This document shows, piece after piece, positions 45,265-54,076 of a DNA stretch of 64,000 nt. Numbering within the stretch: the first letter of the stretch is position 1; every line of letters starts with the position of its first letter. The position numbers were made by a program, and so were the translations under genes. Location of the stretch: positions 731,114 through 795,113 of the forward strand of contig JADJDV010000006.1 of the NCBI GenBank assembly GCA_016702555.1. Direction: 5' to 3'. The notes beneath the pieces are model-generated. The model did no database searches, had not been told where the DNA came from, and saw nothing but the letters and a program-made list of their open reading frames with translations. The stretch comes from Burkholderiales bacterium (GTDB taxonomy: Bacteria; Pseudomonadota; Gammaproteobacteria; Burkholderiales; Burkholderiaceae_C).

Positions 45265-46121
45265 CTTTCATTTCTTACGCGAAAAATTTTGAAGATGTGA
45301 TGTTGTGGCGAGCGCTGAAGCATGTCGGCAGCGGTTTTTATGTTGACGCCGGTGCCGCATGGTCCGACGAACATTCTGTGACCAAGGCGTTTTATGAGCG
45401 CGATTGGTGTGGAATCAATATTGAGCCGAATCCGATTCTTCATGTCCAGTTGGAGCAGCAACGACCCAAGGGCATCAATGTTTGTCTTGCCGTGAGCGAT
45501 CACGATGTGACGCAGGCCATGAATCTCATGGCCTGCACCGGACTGTCGACCTTGAACGATGACATTGCACAAGAGGATCGTCGGCGTGGCTGGAGCGTGG
45601 ATCCTCGGCAGCTGACCGTGACCTCGCTCGACGCAATCTGGCGCCAGCACGTTCCAGACGATCAGGATGTGCATTTCCTCAAGATCGGTGTAGAGGGTTC
45701 CGAGGCAGCAGCGCTGCAAGGCTTGAATCTGCACGAATTCCGTCCCTGGATTGTCGTGGTGGAATCCACTCTGTCGCTGTCGCAGGTCGAACCACACGCT
45801 GTCTGGGAGCCGGTTCTTCTCAACGCCGAGTATCTGCTCGCTTATGCGGATGAATTTAACCGGTACCACGTTGCCAAGGCCCATGACGAATTGTTGCCGG
45901 TGTTCAGGGATCCGCTCAATGTGTTCGATGGGTTCAAGCTGGCGACAGAGTTGAGCGCGGAAACCCGGGTCCAACAGGCGCAGGCGCATGCCCAGCAGAT
46001 GGAGGCGGGCGCACGGAAGGAAATCCAGCGGGCTGAGGCTACTCGGGCCGAACGCGACACAGTGCGTGCGAGTTGGTCTTGGTGCATCACAGGTCCGCTG
46101 CAGTTCGGCGGGGTTTGTTGA
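45261..46121 (+). CDS. FkbM family methyltransferase, probably truncated by a frameshift
   Basis: The 286-residue reading has an FkbM methyltransferase domain with YVDAGAAWSDEHSVTKAFYE, WCGINIEPNPILHVQLEQQ and DVHFLKIGVEGSEAAALQGL. A coiled-coil segment (residues about 230-265, rich in Gln, Ala, Glu and Arg) follows. It ends SWSWCITGPLQFGGVC, which resembles the SWR(I/L)TxPLR tail motif of larger polysaccharide enzymes. Adding one G to the run at 46110-46113 fuses this frame directly to the next gene as FGGGLLMLLGKILRGG. The target methylation is presumably on the exported glycan. Confidence 0.88.
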   Translation: MTFISYAKNFEDVMLWRALKHVGSGFYVDAGAAWSDEHSVTKAFYERDWCGINIEPNPILHVQLEQQRPKGINVCLAVSDHDVTQAMNLMACTGLSTLNDDIAQEDRRRGWSVDPRQLTVTSLDAIWRQHVPDDQDVHFLKIGVEGSEAAALQGLNLHEFRPWIVVVESTLSLSQVEPHAVWEPVLLNAEYLLAYADEFNRYHVAKAHDELLPVFRDPLNVFDGFKLATELSAETRVQQAQAHAQQMEAGARKEIQRAEATRAERDTVRASWSWCITGPLQFGGVC

Positions 46122-46450
46122 TGCTCCTCGGAAAAATACTGCGCGGCGGTGCAAACTGCCTCGTCCGACATTTCATCAACGCGTTCCAGCGGCCACTCTC
46201 GCGCTTGATGGCAGTCGTCTTGCGCAACGGGCGCTTCAGTGAGGGCGTCAACCATTGGCTGCTGACTCGTTATCCAGCCCTGCATGGGCAGTTGCGGGAT
46301 GTCGCTGCCCGCCATCGCGTGGTGGAAGTGGTGATAAGTTCCGGGGATGACCTGCAAGAGAGGTTGGACCCAACGAACCTGCCTTCCCATGCGCAGCGGA
46401 TTTATGCTGAATTGCAAGCCGCCATCAACAAGCGTCGGGAAGTGACTTGA
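46121..46450 (+). CDS. C-terminal piece of the FkbM protein, or a separate 109-residue protein
   Basis: As annotated the gene starts at an ATG overlapping the fkbM stop (TGATG) and encodes 109 residues. It has a basic N-terminal helix (LLGKILRGGANCLVRHFIN) and ends LPSHAQRIYAELQAAINKR. From memory, this tail type is often found at the C terminus of large LPS methyltransferases or glycosyltransferases after SWRLTxPLR. That makes a split of one protein more likely than an independent gene. Its stop overlaps the start of the next glycosyltransferase by one base. Confidence 0.65.
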   Translation: MLLGKILRGGANCLVRHFINAFQRPLSRLMAVVLRNGRFSEGVNHWLLTRYPALHGQLRDVAARHRVVEVVISSGDDLQERLDPTNLPSHAQRIYAELQAAINKRREVT

Positions 46451-49400
46451 TGCGGATCGTCATCGACATGCAGGGTGCGCAAACCGCGAGTCGCTTTCGC
46501 GGTATCGGGCGCTACACGATGGCGTTCGCGCAGGCCGTCATTCGTAATCGAGGCGAACATGAAGTCGTTCTTGCTCTCAACGGGTTGTTCCCGGACACGA
46601 TCGAGTCCATACGCGCCGCGTTCGAAGGACTGCTGCCGCAGGAGAGTATCCGTGTCTGGCATGCGCCGGGTCCGGTAAGCGAGGTGAACGTCAATAACTG
46701 CGGTCGACATGATATCGCCAAATTACTCCGCAGCAGATTTTTTACCAGCCTTCAGCCGGATATTATTCATATTCCGAGTTTGTTTGAAGGTTATGTAGAT
46801 GATGCTGTAACAAGTGTCGGTGGTTTCGATAGAAAAACACTTGTCAGTGTCACGATGCATGATTTGATTCCATTATTGAATCCAGCGCAATATCTAGCGC
46901 CCTCTCCTGGATATAAAAAATATTATCTTCATCAGGTTGATTCTCTAAAAGAGGTAAACATATTTCTTGCCGTCTCGGAGTCGTCTCGGCGAGAGTTGGT
47001 TGATAGTTTAAGGTTTGATAGTGATTCAATAATAAATGCAAGTGAAGGTGTGGATTCTGATTTTCGAGTGATTGCAGGAGGTGATGCTTTTTCCTCATTG
47101 CGAGTAAAATTTGAGCTAAATTTACCGTTCGTTCTTTATACGGGTGGCACTGACGAGCGCAAGAATCTGCCGCGATTGATAGAAGCCTGGTCATTTTTGC
47201 CGTCTGTGCTGCGCCAGCAGCATCAGCTCGTGTTCGCAGGCAAGATGCCACAAAACGCTGTCGGGCAACTCACGGGTTTAGCGAGTCGCCATGGCCTGCG
47301 AGGCGACGAACTTCGGTTCACCGGCTATGTCGATGACGAGGAACTGATACAGCTGTACAACCTGTGCGAGCTGTTCGTATTCCCGTCCTGGCACGAAGGC
47401 TTCGGATTGCCGGCACTGGAGGCCATGGCCTGTGGCGCCCCCGTCATTGGCGCCAACACCAGCAGCCTGCCGGAAGTGATCGGCCTGGAGTCGGCATTGT
47501 TCGATCCCTTCGATGTCATGCAGATGCGCGACAAGATCGTGCAGGCGCTCACGGACGACGCATTTCGGGCCAGTCTGCGCAGCCATGGAAAGGAGCAATG
47601 CAAGCGCTTCAGCTGGGACAGCACGGCGCAGCGAGCGATCCAGGCCTGGGAAGGTGCCGTTGCGGCAGCTGGTACTGAGGTTACAGCGGGTGCGATGGCG
47701 CGCCGGCGGCCACGGCTGATCGAAGCCATCGCACCCGCGCTGGGTTCGGCAAGTCCCGAACAGCTTGCTTTGCTCGCCGTGCACATCGCACGAAACGAGC
47801 GAGCCGGTATCGAGCGTCAACTACTGGTCGATATTTCTGAACTCTGTCAGTGTGACGCCGCCACGGGCGCGCAGCGCGTGGTCAGGAGTTACCTGCGGCA
47901 ACTGCTGCAGTATCCGCCAGCCGGCTTTCGCGTTGAACCTGTGTATGCCACGCGCAGCGGCGGCTACCGATACGCGCGTTTGTTCGTCTCGCGCTTTCTC
48001 GGTTATGAGGAAGATGGCGAGGAAGACCGCCCCATCCAGTGGCAGCGGGGAGATATCTTCTTTGGCCTGGACATGCAGCACCATGTGCAGCTTACACACG
48101 CGAAAACCTACCGGCAGCTTCGGCAGGATGGTGTGGTCGTCAAGTTCCTCGTCTACGATCTGCTGCCAATCCAGTTGGCAGACTCGTTCAAGGACGATAA
48201 GGCCAAGGCTTTGTATGAACAATGGCTGCGCATGATCGTGGCACAGGATGCGGCAATTTGCATCTCGAGTGCCACTACCGAAGCGCTGACACAGTGGATG
48301 AGCGCCAACGCGGAGACCGTCGCCCCGGGGTTCGGCATCGACCGGCTGCAGCTGTACCAGTCGGACAGCGATCCGCCGTCAAACACCATGCGCTGGCTGA
48401 GTTGGCGGCAAAGTTGCGAGCAATTAAAAACCAAGCTCGTTGATAGGCACTATCGCCGGCGTCAGTTGCTGGTGGACATTTCCGAACTGGTGCAACGTGA
48501 TGTCAATACCGGGATCCAGCGTGTGGTGCGGAGTGTGTTGCTGGAATGGCTGAGGCGCCCGCCACAGCACTACCGTGTGGAGCCTGTCTATGCCAGGGTG
48601 AACGGGCCTTATCGTTATGCACGCCAATTCATTCAGCGTTTTCTGAATCTTAGCGATCACGGAGATGCAGAAGACGCCCTCGTCGAATATTCACCGGGGG
48701 ACAGGTTTTTCGGTCTCGACTTGCAACCTCAGGTGGCGCTTGCGCATGCGGCAACGTATCGTGCCATGCGTGCTGGTGGAGTCCATGTATCGTTCCTGGT
48801 GCATGACCTGCTTCCTATGCGAACACCCCAATACTTCGGACCCGGTGCGGGGGAGGATTTTGAGCGCTGGCTGAACGTGGTCGCCGAAAGCGACGGTGCA
48901 ATCTGCGTATCCAGAACGGTGGCGGAAGATCTTGGCCTCTGGATGTTCGACACGCGCCCGGACAGGGCTGTGCGATTCAAGATTGATTGGTCTCACAACG
49001 GCGCTGATATCGCAAACTCTGGCTCATCTTCTGGATTGCCGCCAGGCGCGTCAGAAGTGCTCGATTGGCTGCGACAACGGGTGAGCTTCCTGATGGTGGG
49101 AACGCTCGAGCCGCGTAAAGGCCATCAGCAGGTCTTGGATGCGTTCGAGCTGCTGTGGGATTCAGGAATCGATGTGAATCTGGTGGTGGTCGGCAAGGTT
49201 GGGTGGATGAGCGAAAAATTGATGGCGCGGATGCGCAACCACCCTGAGCGAGACAAGCGGTTTTTTTGGCTGAATGGCGTCAGTGACGAATATCTCGAAC
49301 TGGCGTACAGCGCTTGCAACTGTCTGATCGCTGCTTCATACGGAGAAGGTTTCGGGCTCCCGTTAATCGAATCGGCCCAGCACAGATTGCCCGTCATGGC

Positions 49401-49605
49401 TCGTGATATTCCCGTGTTCCGGGAGGTGGCGGGTCCGCATGCCTATTATTTCAGTGCGACAGAGCCGGAGCAATTGGCACAAGCCGTGCGTGACTGGCTC
49501 AACTTATACCAGCGAGAGCAGCATCCAACATCTGAAAAAATGCCTTGGTTGACTTGGCAACAGAGTGCTCAAGTTTTATTGCAGAAGATCATGGGCGTCA
49601 ATTAG
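46450..49605 (+). CDS. Three-module glycosyltransferase (GT4, half module, GT4)
   Basis: The 1051-residue protein begins with a complete GT4 enzyme (residues 1 to about 395) showing RFRGIGRYTMAFAQAV, YTGGTDERKNLPRLIEAW and the donor-site FPSWHEGFGLPALEAMACG. A second module starts at residue 456 with RQLLVDISELCQ and a third at residue 671 with RQLLVDISELVQ; both share TGxQRVVRS, RVEPVYA and GxYRYAR. The third is a full GT4 with VGTLEPRKGHQQVLDAFELL and ASYGEGFGLPLIESAQ. The second lacks the nucleotide-binding half and jumps to a tail WLSWRQS (residue 649) that matches WLTWQQS (residue 1033). DNA at about 46.7-47.15 kb is unusually AT-rich. It is presumably a polysaccharide chain-building enzyme. 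Confidence 0.9.
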   Translation: MRIVIDMQGAQTASRFRGIGRYTMAFAQAVIRNRGEHEVVLALNGLFPDTIESIRAAFEGLLPQESIRVWHAPGPVSEVNVNNCGRHDIAKLLRSRFFTSLQPDIIHIPSLFEGYVDDAVTSVGGFDRKTLVSVTMHDLIPLLNPAQYLAPSPGYKKYYLHQVDSLKEVNIFLAVSESSRRELVDSLRFDSDSIINASEGVDSDFRVIAGGDAFSSLRVKFELNLPFVLYTGGTDERKNLPRLIEAWSFLPSVLRQQHQLVFAGKMPQNAVGQLTGLASRHGLRGDELRFTGYVDDEELIQLYNLCELFVFPSWHEGFGLPALEAMACGAPVIGANTSSLPEVIGLESALFDPFDVMQMRDKIVQALTDDAFRASLRSHGKEQCKRFSWDSTAQRAIQAWEGAVAAAGTEVTAGAMARRRPRLIEAIAPALGSASPEQLALLAVHIARNERAGIERQLLVDISELCQCDAATGAQRVVRSYLRQLLQYPPAGFRVEPVYATRSGGYRYARLFVSRFLGYEEDGEEDRPIQWQRGDIFFGLDMQHHVQLTHAKTYRQLRQDGVVVKFLVYDLLPIQLADSFKDDKAKALYEQWLRMIVAQDAAICISSATTEALTQWMSANAETVAPGFGIDRLQLYQSDSDPPSNTMRWLSWRQSCEQLKTKLVDRHYRRRQLLVDISELVQRDVNTGIQRVVRSVLLEWLRRPPQHYRVEPVYARVNGPYRYARQFIQRFLNLSDHGDAEDALVEYSPGDRFFGLDLQPQVALAHAATYRAMRAGGVHVSFLVHDLLPMRTPQYFGPGAGEDFERWLNVVAESDGAICVSRTVAEDLGLWMFDTRPDRAVRFKIDWSHNGADIANSGSSSGLPPGASEVLDWLRQRVSFLMVGTLEPRKGHQQVLDAFELLWDSGIDVNLVVVGKVGWMSEKLMARMRNHPERDKRFFWLNGVSDEYLELAYSACNCLIAASYGEGFGLPLIESAQHRLPVMARDIPVFREVAGPHAYYFSATEPEQLAQAVRDWLNLYQREQHPTSEKMPWLTWQQSAQVLLQKIMGVN

Positions 49606-49891
49606 TGGTTTGCTGGAAGAAATACCGATCATTGAATTAAATGCGAGCAAGTGTCGGACCTTATACGAGAAGATGGTCGGCAGTGGGATTGGCATGGCAG
49701 TGGCCACTGGCCTTGTTAGCAGCGGCCGGTGTTGTGTGCAGGCTGCCTGCGCTTCTTTTGGTCTGGCCGCATGTGATGCGGCCGATACAGGCTTGCTGCG
49801 TGCGGCGATCGGGTAGTGGGGCGGCGTGCCGTTGTGCGACACGCTGTGTTGGATGCTCGATGGACCTACGGCATGGGAGGGAGTGGTAATT
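49606..49891. other. Intergenic stretch inside the polysaccharide locus, no supported gene
   Basis: These 286 bases separate the three-module glycosyltransferase from the next GT4 gene. A hydrophobic reading such as LALLAAAGVVCRLPALLLVW exists around 49700, but it has no recognisable family and no good start, and it ends in a low-complexity Cys/Arg-rich tail. It may be a remnant of a membrane protein. GGGAGGGAG near 49875 is the ribosome-binding site of the following gene. Confidence 0.5.
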
Positions 49892-51076
49892 GTGGCCGCT
49901 CTAGATGTCATCGTGTCAGTTGATTCGCTGGTTGCACCGCTGACCGGGATTGGCCGCTATGCGTACGAATTGGTCACGCGTCTGCAGCAGCATCCTGAAG
50001 TAGCCCGGTTGCGGTATTTTTCACTTTGCCGGTGGCGCGATGACCCGTTTGCTTTGTTGGCGGGTGATGGTGAAGGCCGTTCCGAACAAGTTCGGCCTGG
50101 AGGTATGCTGGAGCATTGGCGGGCGAAGCTGTCGCAAAGCAAGTCGGCGGTTCGTGTATATGGCACCGTGGCGCCGTATCTGGAGCAGTGGCAATTGCGC
50201 CATGAAGCAGAGGCGCTCTTTCATGTTCCCAACTATTTCGTGCCGCGCTTTCCAGGCGCGACAGTGAGCACGATTCATGATCTTTCGCATCTTCGCTACC
50301 CTGGTTTTCACCCGCAGGCGCGGGTGGATTACCTGAAGCGGGCACTTACAAATTGTCTACCGCGGACGAATCAAATCGTCGCCGTGTCTGAATTCACGCG
50401 GCGAGAGGTCATGGAGGTGTATGCGTGGCCTGCCGATCAAATTACCACCATCCTGCAAGGCGTCGATGAGTCCTTTCAGCCACTGGCCGATGAGGTGACG
50501 GCGCCGCGCCTCGCGGCCTACGGCCTGTCGCATGGGGCTTATTGCCTGTTTGTCGGCACTATCGAGCCACGCAAGAACGTTGACAGGTTGCTGGACGCGT
50601 ACGCGACGCTGCCGTGCGAGCTGCGCGCCGAGTGGCCACTCGTCATCGCAGGATCGCCAGGATGGCGCTCGGAGCGCACGCACCAGCGCTTGATGCAGGC
50701 GCAACGGGACGGCTGGCTCAAGTATCTGCGTTTTGTGCCGCAGACGGACCTGCCGGCGCTGTATGCCGGTGCGCGGCTGTTCGTATACCCCTCGATCTAT
50801 GAAGGCTTTGGCCTGCCGATTGCCGAGGCGATGGCTTCCGGTGTGCCTGTCATCACGTCCAATACGTCGTCCATGCCGGAGGTGGCGGGCGACGCTGCTC
50901 GCCTGATCGATCCGCTCGATGTGGAGGAACTGCGCGCCGCGATTGAATTCGGCTTGACCAATGAGGCATGGCGTGACGCCGCGCGTGACGCGGGGCTTGG
51001 CCGGGCGATCTGCTTTTCCTGGTCGAATTGCGTAACGCAGACGGTGGACGTGTATCGGCGTGCGATGAATCGGTAA
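49892..51076 (+). CDS. GT4 family glycosyltransferase (GTG start)
   Basis: The product of about 394 residues starts at a GTG and reads AALDVIVSVDSLVAPLTGIG, with the acceptor-site stretch TGIGRYAYELVTRL. The C-terminal half has VGTIEPRKNVDRLLDAYATL and YPSIYEGFGLPIAEAMASGV, followed by NTSSMPEVAGDAARLIDPLD. These are retaining GT4 enzymes, often mannosyl- or rhamnosyltransferases; the sugar is not readable from sequence. The GTG at 49892 follows a GGGAGG element, and alternative upstream starts give no family similarity. Confidence 0.9.
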   Translation: MAALDVIVSVDSLVAPLTGIGRYAYELVTRLQQHPEVARLRYFSLCRWRDDPFALLAGDGEGRSEQVRPGGMLEHWRAKLSQSKSAVRVYGTVAPYLEQWQLRHEAEALFHVPNYFVPRFPGATVSTIHDLSHLRYPGFHPQARVDYLKRALTNCLPRTNQIVAVSEFTRREVMEVYAWPADQITTILQGVDESFQPLADEVTAPRLAAYGLSHGAYCLFVGTIEPRKNVDRLLDAYATLPCELRAEWPLVIAGSPGWRSERTHQRLMQAQRDGWLKYLRFVPQTDLPALYAGARLFVYPSIYEGFGLPIAEAMASGVPVITSNTSSMPEVAGDAARLIDPLDVEELRAAIEFGLTNEAWRDAARDAGLGRAICFSWSNCVTQTVDVYRRAMNR

Positions 51077-51181
51077 AAATCTGGGGCGAGGCGTGCCCGG
51101 TCCGGCGCGGGCTGGCTGAGAAAATCGCGTCCGCATCGGCTGAGCATGACTTCCAGAAACATTGACTGATGAGGAGGGGAT

Positions 51182-52135
51182 GTGCGGATTTCAAATAGAA
51201 AACGTGTGCTGGTGACCGGTGGTGCCGGTTTCCTGGGATCGCACCTGTCTGAGCGACTGCTGGCCGAGGGTTGCGATGTGCTGTGCGTCGACAACTTTTA
51301 CAGCGGCACCAAGGACAACGTGGCCCACCTGCTGCGCAATCCGTTCTTTGAACTATTGCGGCACGACGTGACGTTCCCGCTCTACGTCGAGGTCGACGAG
51401 ATCTACAACCTGGCTTGTCCGGCATCGCCGATTCATTACCAATGGGATCCGGTGCAAACGACTAAGACCAGCGTACACGGCGCCATCAACATGCTTGGCC
51501 TGGCCAAGCGCACCAAAGCCAGGGTTCTGCAGGCATCCACCAGTGAGGTGTACGGCGATCCCGAGGTGCACCCGCAGCAGGAGGGCTATTGGGGCCGCGT
51601 GAATCCGATAGGCATCCGCTCCTGTTACGACGAGGGCAAGCGTTGCGCCGAAACGCTGTTCTTCGACTACCACCGCCAGCACAAGCTGCAGATCAAGGTG
51701 GCGCGTATCTTCAACACCTACGGCCCGCGCATGCACCCGAACGATGGCCGGGTGGTGAGCAACTTCATTGTTCAGGCACTGCGGGGCAAAGACATCACGA
51801 TCTACGGTGACGGTTTGCAGACCCGCAGTTTCTGCTACGTCGATGACCTGATCGATGGGCTGATGCGGCTGATGGCCAGCCCGGCCGACGTGACGGGCCC
51901 GATCAATATCGGCAACCCAGGCGAGTTCACGATTCGCCAGCTGGCCGAAACGGTGCTGCGCCTGGTGGGGGGCAAGTCGAGCCTGGTGATGAAGTCGCTG
52001 CCGATGGACGATCCGCGGCAGCGCCGGCCCGACATCACGCTGGCCAGGACCGTGCTGGAGTGGCAGCCCACGATCGGGCTGGAGGAAGGGCTGACCCGGA
52101 CCATCGCCTACTTCCGTGAGCACCTGGCGTCATGA
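51182..52135 (+). CDS. UDP-glucuronate decarboxylase (UDP-xylose synthase)
   Basis: The 317-residue short-chain dehydrogenase/reductase has VLVTGGAGFLGSHLSERLLA, the catalytic Ser in ASTSEVYGDP and the YxxxK pair in CYDEGKRCAETLF. It matches bacterial UXS enzymes with NLACPASPIHYQWDPVQTTK and ARIFNTYGPRMHPNDGRVVS. UDP-xylose would be a donor for a xylosyltransferase of this locus. It starts with GTG at 51182 after GAGGAGGGG. The GT2 gene downstream overlaps it by ATGA. Confidence 0.93.
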   Translation: MRISNRKRVLVTGGAGFLGSHLSERLLAEGCDVLCVDNFYSGTKDNVAHLLRNPFFELLRHDVTFPLYVEVDEIYNLACPASPIHYQWDPVQTTKTSVHGAINMLGLAKRTKARVLQASTSEVYGDPEVHPQQEGYWGRVNPIGIRSCYDEGKRCAETLFFDYHRQHKLQIKVARIFNTYGPRMHPNDGRVVSNFIVQALRGKDITIYGDGLQTRSFCYVDDLIDGLMRLMASPADVTGPINIGNPGEFTIRQLAETVLRLVGGKSSLVMKSLPMDDPRQRRPDITLARTVLEWQPTIGLEEGLTRTIAYFREHLAS

Positions 52136-53097
52136 TCGAGGCCACACACACAGTCGTGGTGGTGACACCCGTGTACGAGGACGCCGAGGCCAGCAGCCGC
52201 CTGTTTCGGGAGTTGGCGGCCGAGTTCGGCGACGGCGTCTTCATGGTGGCGGTGGACGATGGCTCGATCAGGCAGCCGGTGGAGATCGACAGCCTGCGCG
52301 CGGCGGGTGTCCGGGGGGTCGTTCTGAAGTTGCGCCGCAACGTCGGGCATCAGCGCGCCATAGCCATCGGGTTGGGGTATGTGGCCGACCATCAGCGGCC
52401 AGATCAGCGGGTAGTGGTCATGGATTCGGATGGCGAGGATCTGCCAGCCACCATCCAGAACCTGCTTGCCGCACTGGATTCGCCGCAAACGGATGTGGTG
52501 GTGGCGCGGCGCAGGAGCCGTGTGGAGACGTTTCGCTTCAAGGCGTTCTATGTGCTTTACAAACGCTTGTTCGGTTTGTTGACGGGGCGGGCCATCAGTT
52601 TTGGCAACTTCATGGCGCTCAAGTCGCATGCAGTCAGGCGCCTGGTGGCGATGCAGGAGCTGTCGATTCATGTTGCCGGTGCCGTGCTGGCGTCGCGGCT
52701 GCGGATGGCGACGTGCCCGCTGGACCGTGGCCCGCGCTATGCGGGCCAGTCGAAGATGAACTTCGTTGGCCTGACCTTGCATGGCTTCAAGGGGCTCATG
52801 GTATTTGCCGAGGACGTGCTGGTGCGTGTCGGCATTGCCTGTGCGCTGATTGCAGCCCTTTCGGTCGCCGGCTCGATGCTGGCCATCGGCTTGAAGCTGG
52901 CGGGCTTCTCCACCCCGGGGTGGTTCTCCATCGCGTTGGGGATTCTGGTGCTGATGCTCATGCAGACAGGCGCCCTGGCGCTGATGACCTTGATGTTGAC
53001 AGGTGTGGTGCGTGGCGGCACGGTGACCAGCAGGATCGGCTATCAGGACTTCATCGAGGAAGCCATTGCCACCGAGCCAGGCGACCCACACCCATGA
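52132..53097 (+). CDS. GT2 bactoprenol-type glycosyltransferase (GtrB-like)
   Basis: The 321-residue protein has a GT-A domain with VVVVTPVYEDAEASSRLF, VAVDDGS and the metal site VVMDSDGEDLP. Two C-terminal membrane helices follow at about residues 230-290 (IACALIAALSVAGSMLAIGL, WFSIALGILVLMLM). This is the layout of GtrB and related polyprenyl-phosphate glycosyltransferases. It is coupled on both sides, by ATGA with the UXS gene and with the GtrA gene, making a UDP-sugar to bactoprenol-sugar to flippase series. Confidence 0.88.
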   Translation: MIEATHTVVVVTPVYEDAEASSRLFRELAAEFGDGVFMVAVDDGSIRQPVEIDSLRAAGVRGVVLKLRRNVGHQRAIAIGLGYVADHQRPDQRVVVMDSDGEDLPATIQNLLAALDSPQTDVVVARRRSRVETFRFKAFYVLYKRLFGLLTGRAISFGNFMALKSHAVRRLVAMQELSIHVAGAVLASRLRMATCPLDRGPRYAGQSKMNFVGLTLHGFKGLMVFAEDVLVRVGIACALIAALSVAGSMLAIGLKLAGFSTPGWFSIALGILVLMLMQTGALALMTLMLTGVVRGGTVTSRIGYQDFIEEAIATEPGDPHP

Positions 53098-53480
53098 ACG
53101 CTCAAGCCAGCGAGTTCGTCCGTTATCTGATTAACGGCCTGCTCGCTACCGCTGTCCACTACGGGGTTCTGACCGTCAACCTCGAACTGCTGAACTTTCG
53201 CTCGGCTGGGGCAGCCAACTTCATCGCCGCTCTGTTCGGCATCGGCACGTCGTTCATGGGCAGCCGCTACTACGTATTCCGTGGTCATGCGCAGAGCTTC
53301 GTGCGGCAGGCAGCAGGTTTCGGCGGACTTTATGCAGGCATCGCTGCGCTCCATGGTCTGGCGCTGTTTGCCTGGACCGATAGCTACGGGTTTGACTATC
53401 GATTTGGATTTCTTCTCGCAACGGCCATGCAGGTCTTGCTGAGTTATTTTGGAAATAAGTATTTGGTGTTTCGGACGTGA
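53094..53480 (+). CDS. GtrA-like flippase
   Basis: The 128-residue protein has four membrane helices and the GtrA pattern FVRYLINGLLATAVHYGVLT, then NFIAALFGIGTSFMGSRYYV and a C-terminal SYFGNKYLVFRT. GtrA proteins are thought to flip polyprenyl-phosphate sugars. It overlaps the GT2 gene by ATGA, and the following gene starts at a GTG inside its last codons. GC content falls sharply after this gene. Confidence 0.9.
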   Translation: MNAQASEFVRYLINGLLATAVHYGVLTVNLELLNFRSAGAANFIAALFGIGTSFMGSRYYVFRGHAQSFVRQAAGFGGLYAGIAALHGLALFAWTDSYGFDYRFGFLLATAMQVLLSYFGNKYLVFRT

Positions 53481-54076
53481 AAATATACCGCGCTGTTGTG
53501 GCAACCCTAGCATTCTTGTGCTTGCTGGTTGCAATATATTATATTCATGTTCAATATTTTAGAGTCAATGTCGTATTCTATTCAGCGGTACATGATGGGA
53601 TGTTGGCGGCTGGTCTCGCAGCGGTTATGCTTATTTTATTTCCTTTTTTCAAAATATTCAACGGCTTTGAAAAAATTCTTCTGATCTTGATGTGGTTGAT
53701 AACCGGTTACGCAATGGCTATATCTGGTCCTGCGGTTATTGATAGATCGCTTTCATTCTACATTCTCGAGAAAATACAACAACGAGGTGGTGGCATCAAG
53801 CAAGAGAAGCTTGCGCAGGTATTCACTGACGAATATCTCAAGGAACACCGTCTCGTGGATGTGCGTCTGACAGAGCAGCTGGAATCGGGGACTATCGTGG
53901 TCAACGATGGCTGTGTTCTGCTTACGCCTAAAGGAGAAAGGTTTGCAAGTTTTGGGCAGTACTTCAGGAAAAATTGGCTGCCGAAGCATAGATTATTGCT
54001 CGACACCTATACTGATGACCTGACTGATCCATTCAGACTAACTAGTCAAACGATACCGGATTATCAATGTCGTTGA
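53477..54076 (+). CDS. Unrecognised membrane protein with a winged-helix-like C-terminal domain
   Basis: The 199-residue protein (GTG start overlapping the GtrA stop) has three N-terminal membrane helices (residues about 6-24, 39-60 and 68-90). A soluble part follows: LSFYILEKIQQRGGGIKQEK and GTIVVNDGCVLLTPKGERFA. The order helix, helix, then a beta-wing ending LTPKGxxF looks like a winged-helix fold, but this is pattern recognition only. I do not recognise the family. It is tightly coupled to GtrA upstream and overlaps the next gene, so it is likely a component or regulator of the sugar-modification module. The DNA is AT-rich. Confidence 0.7.
   Translation: MKIYRAVVATLAFLCLLVAIYYIHVQYFRVNVVFYSAVHDGMLAAGLAAVMLILFPFFKIFNGFEKILLILMWLITGYAMAISGPAVIDRSLSFYILEKIQQRGGGIKQEKLAQVFTDEYLKEHRLVDVRLTEQLESGTIVVNDGCVLLTPKGERFASFGQYFRKNWLPKHRLLLDTYTDDLTDPFRLTSQTIPDYQCR

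Noticed and set aside
49641..49889. Short hydrophobic reading frame in the gap before the second GT4 gene
   Set aside because: One hydrophobic stretch only, a Cys/Arg-rich tail and no ribosome-binding site; not enough to call a gene.
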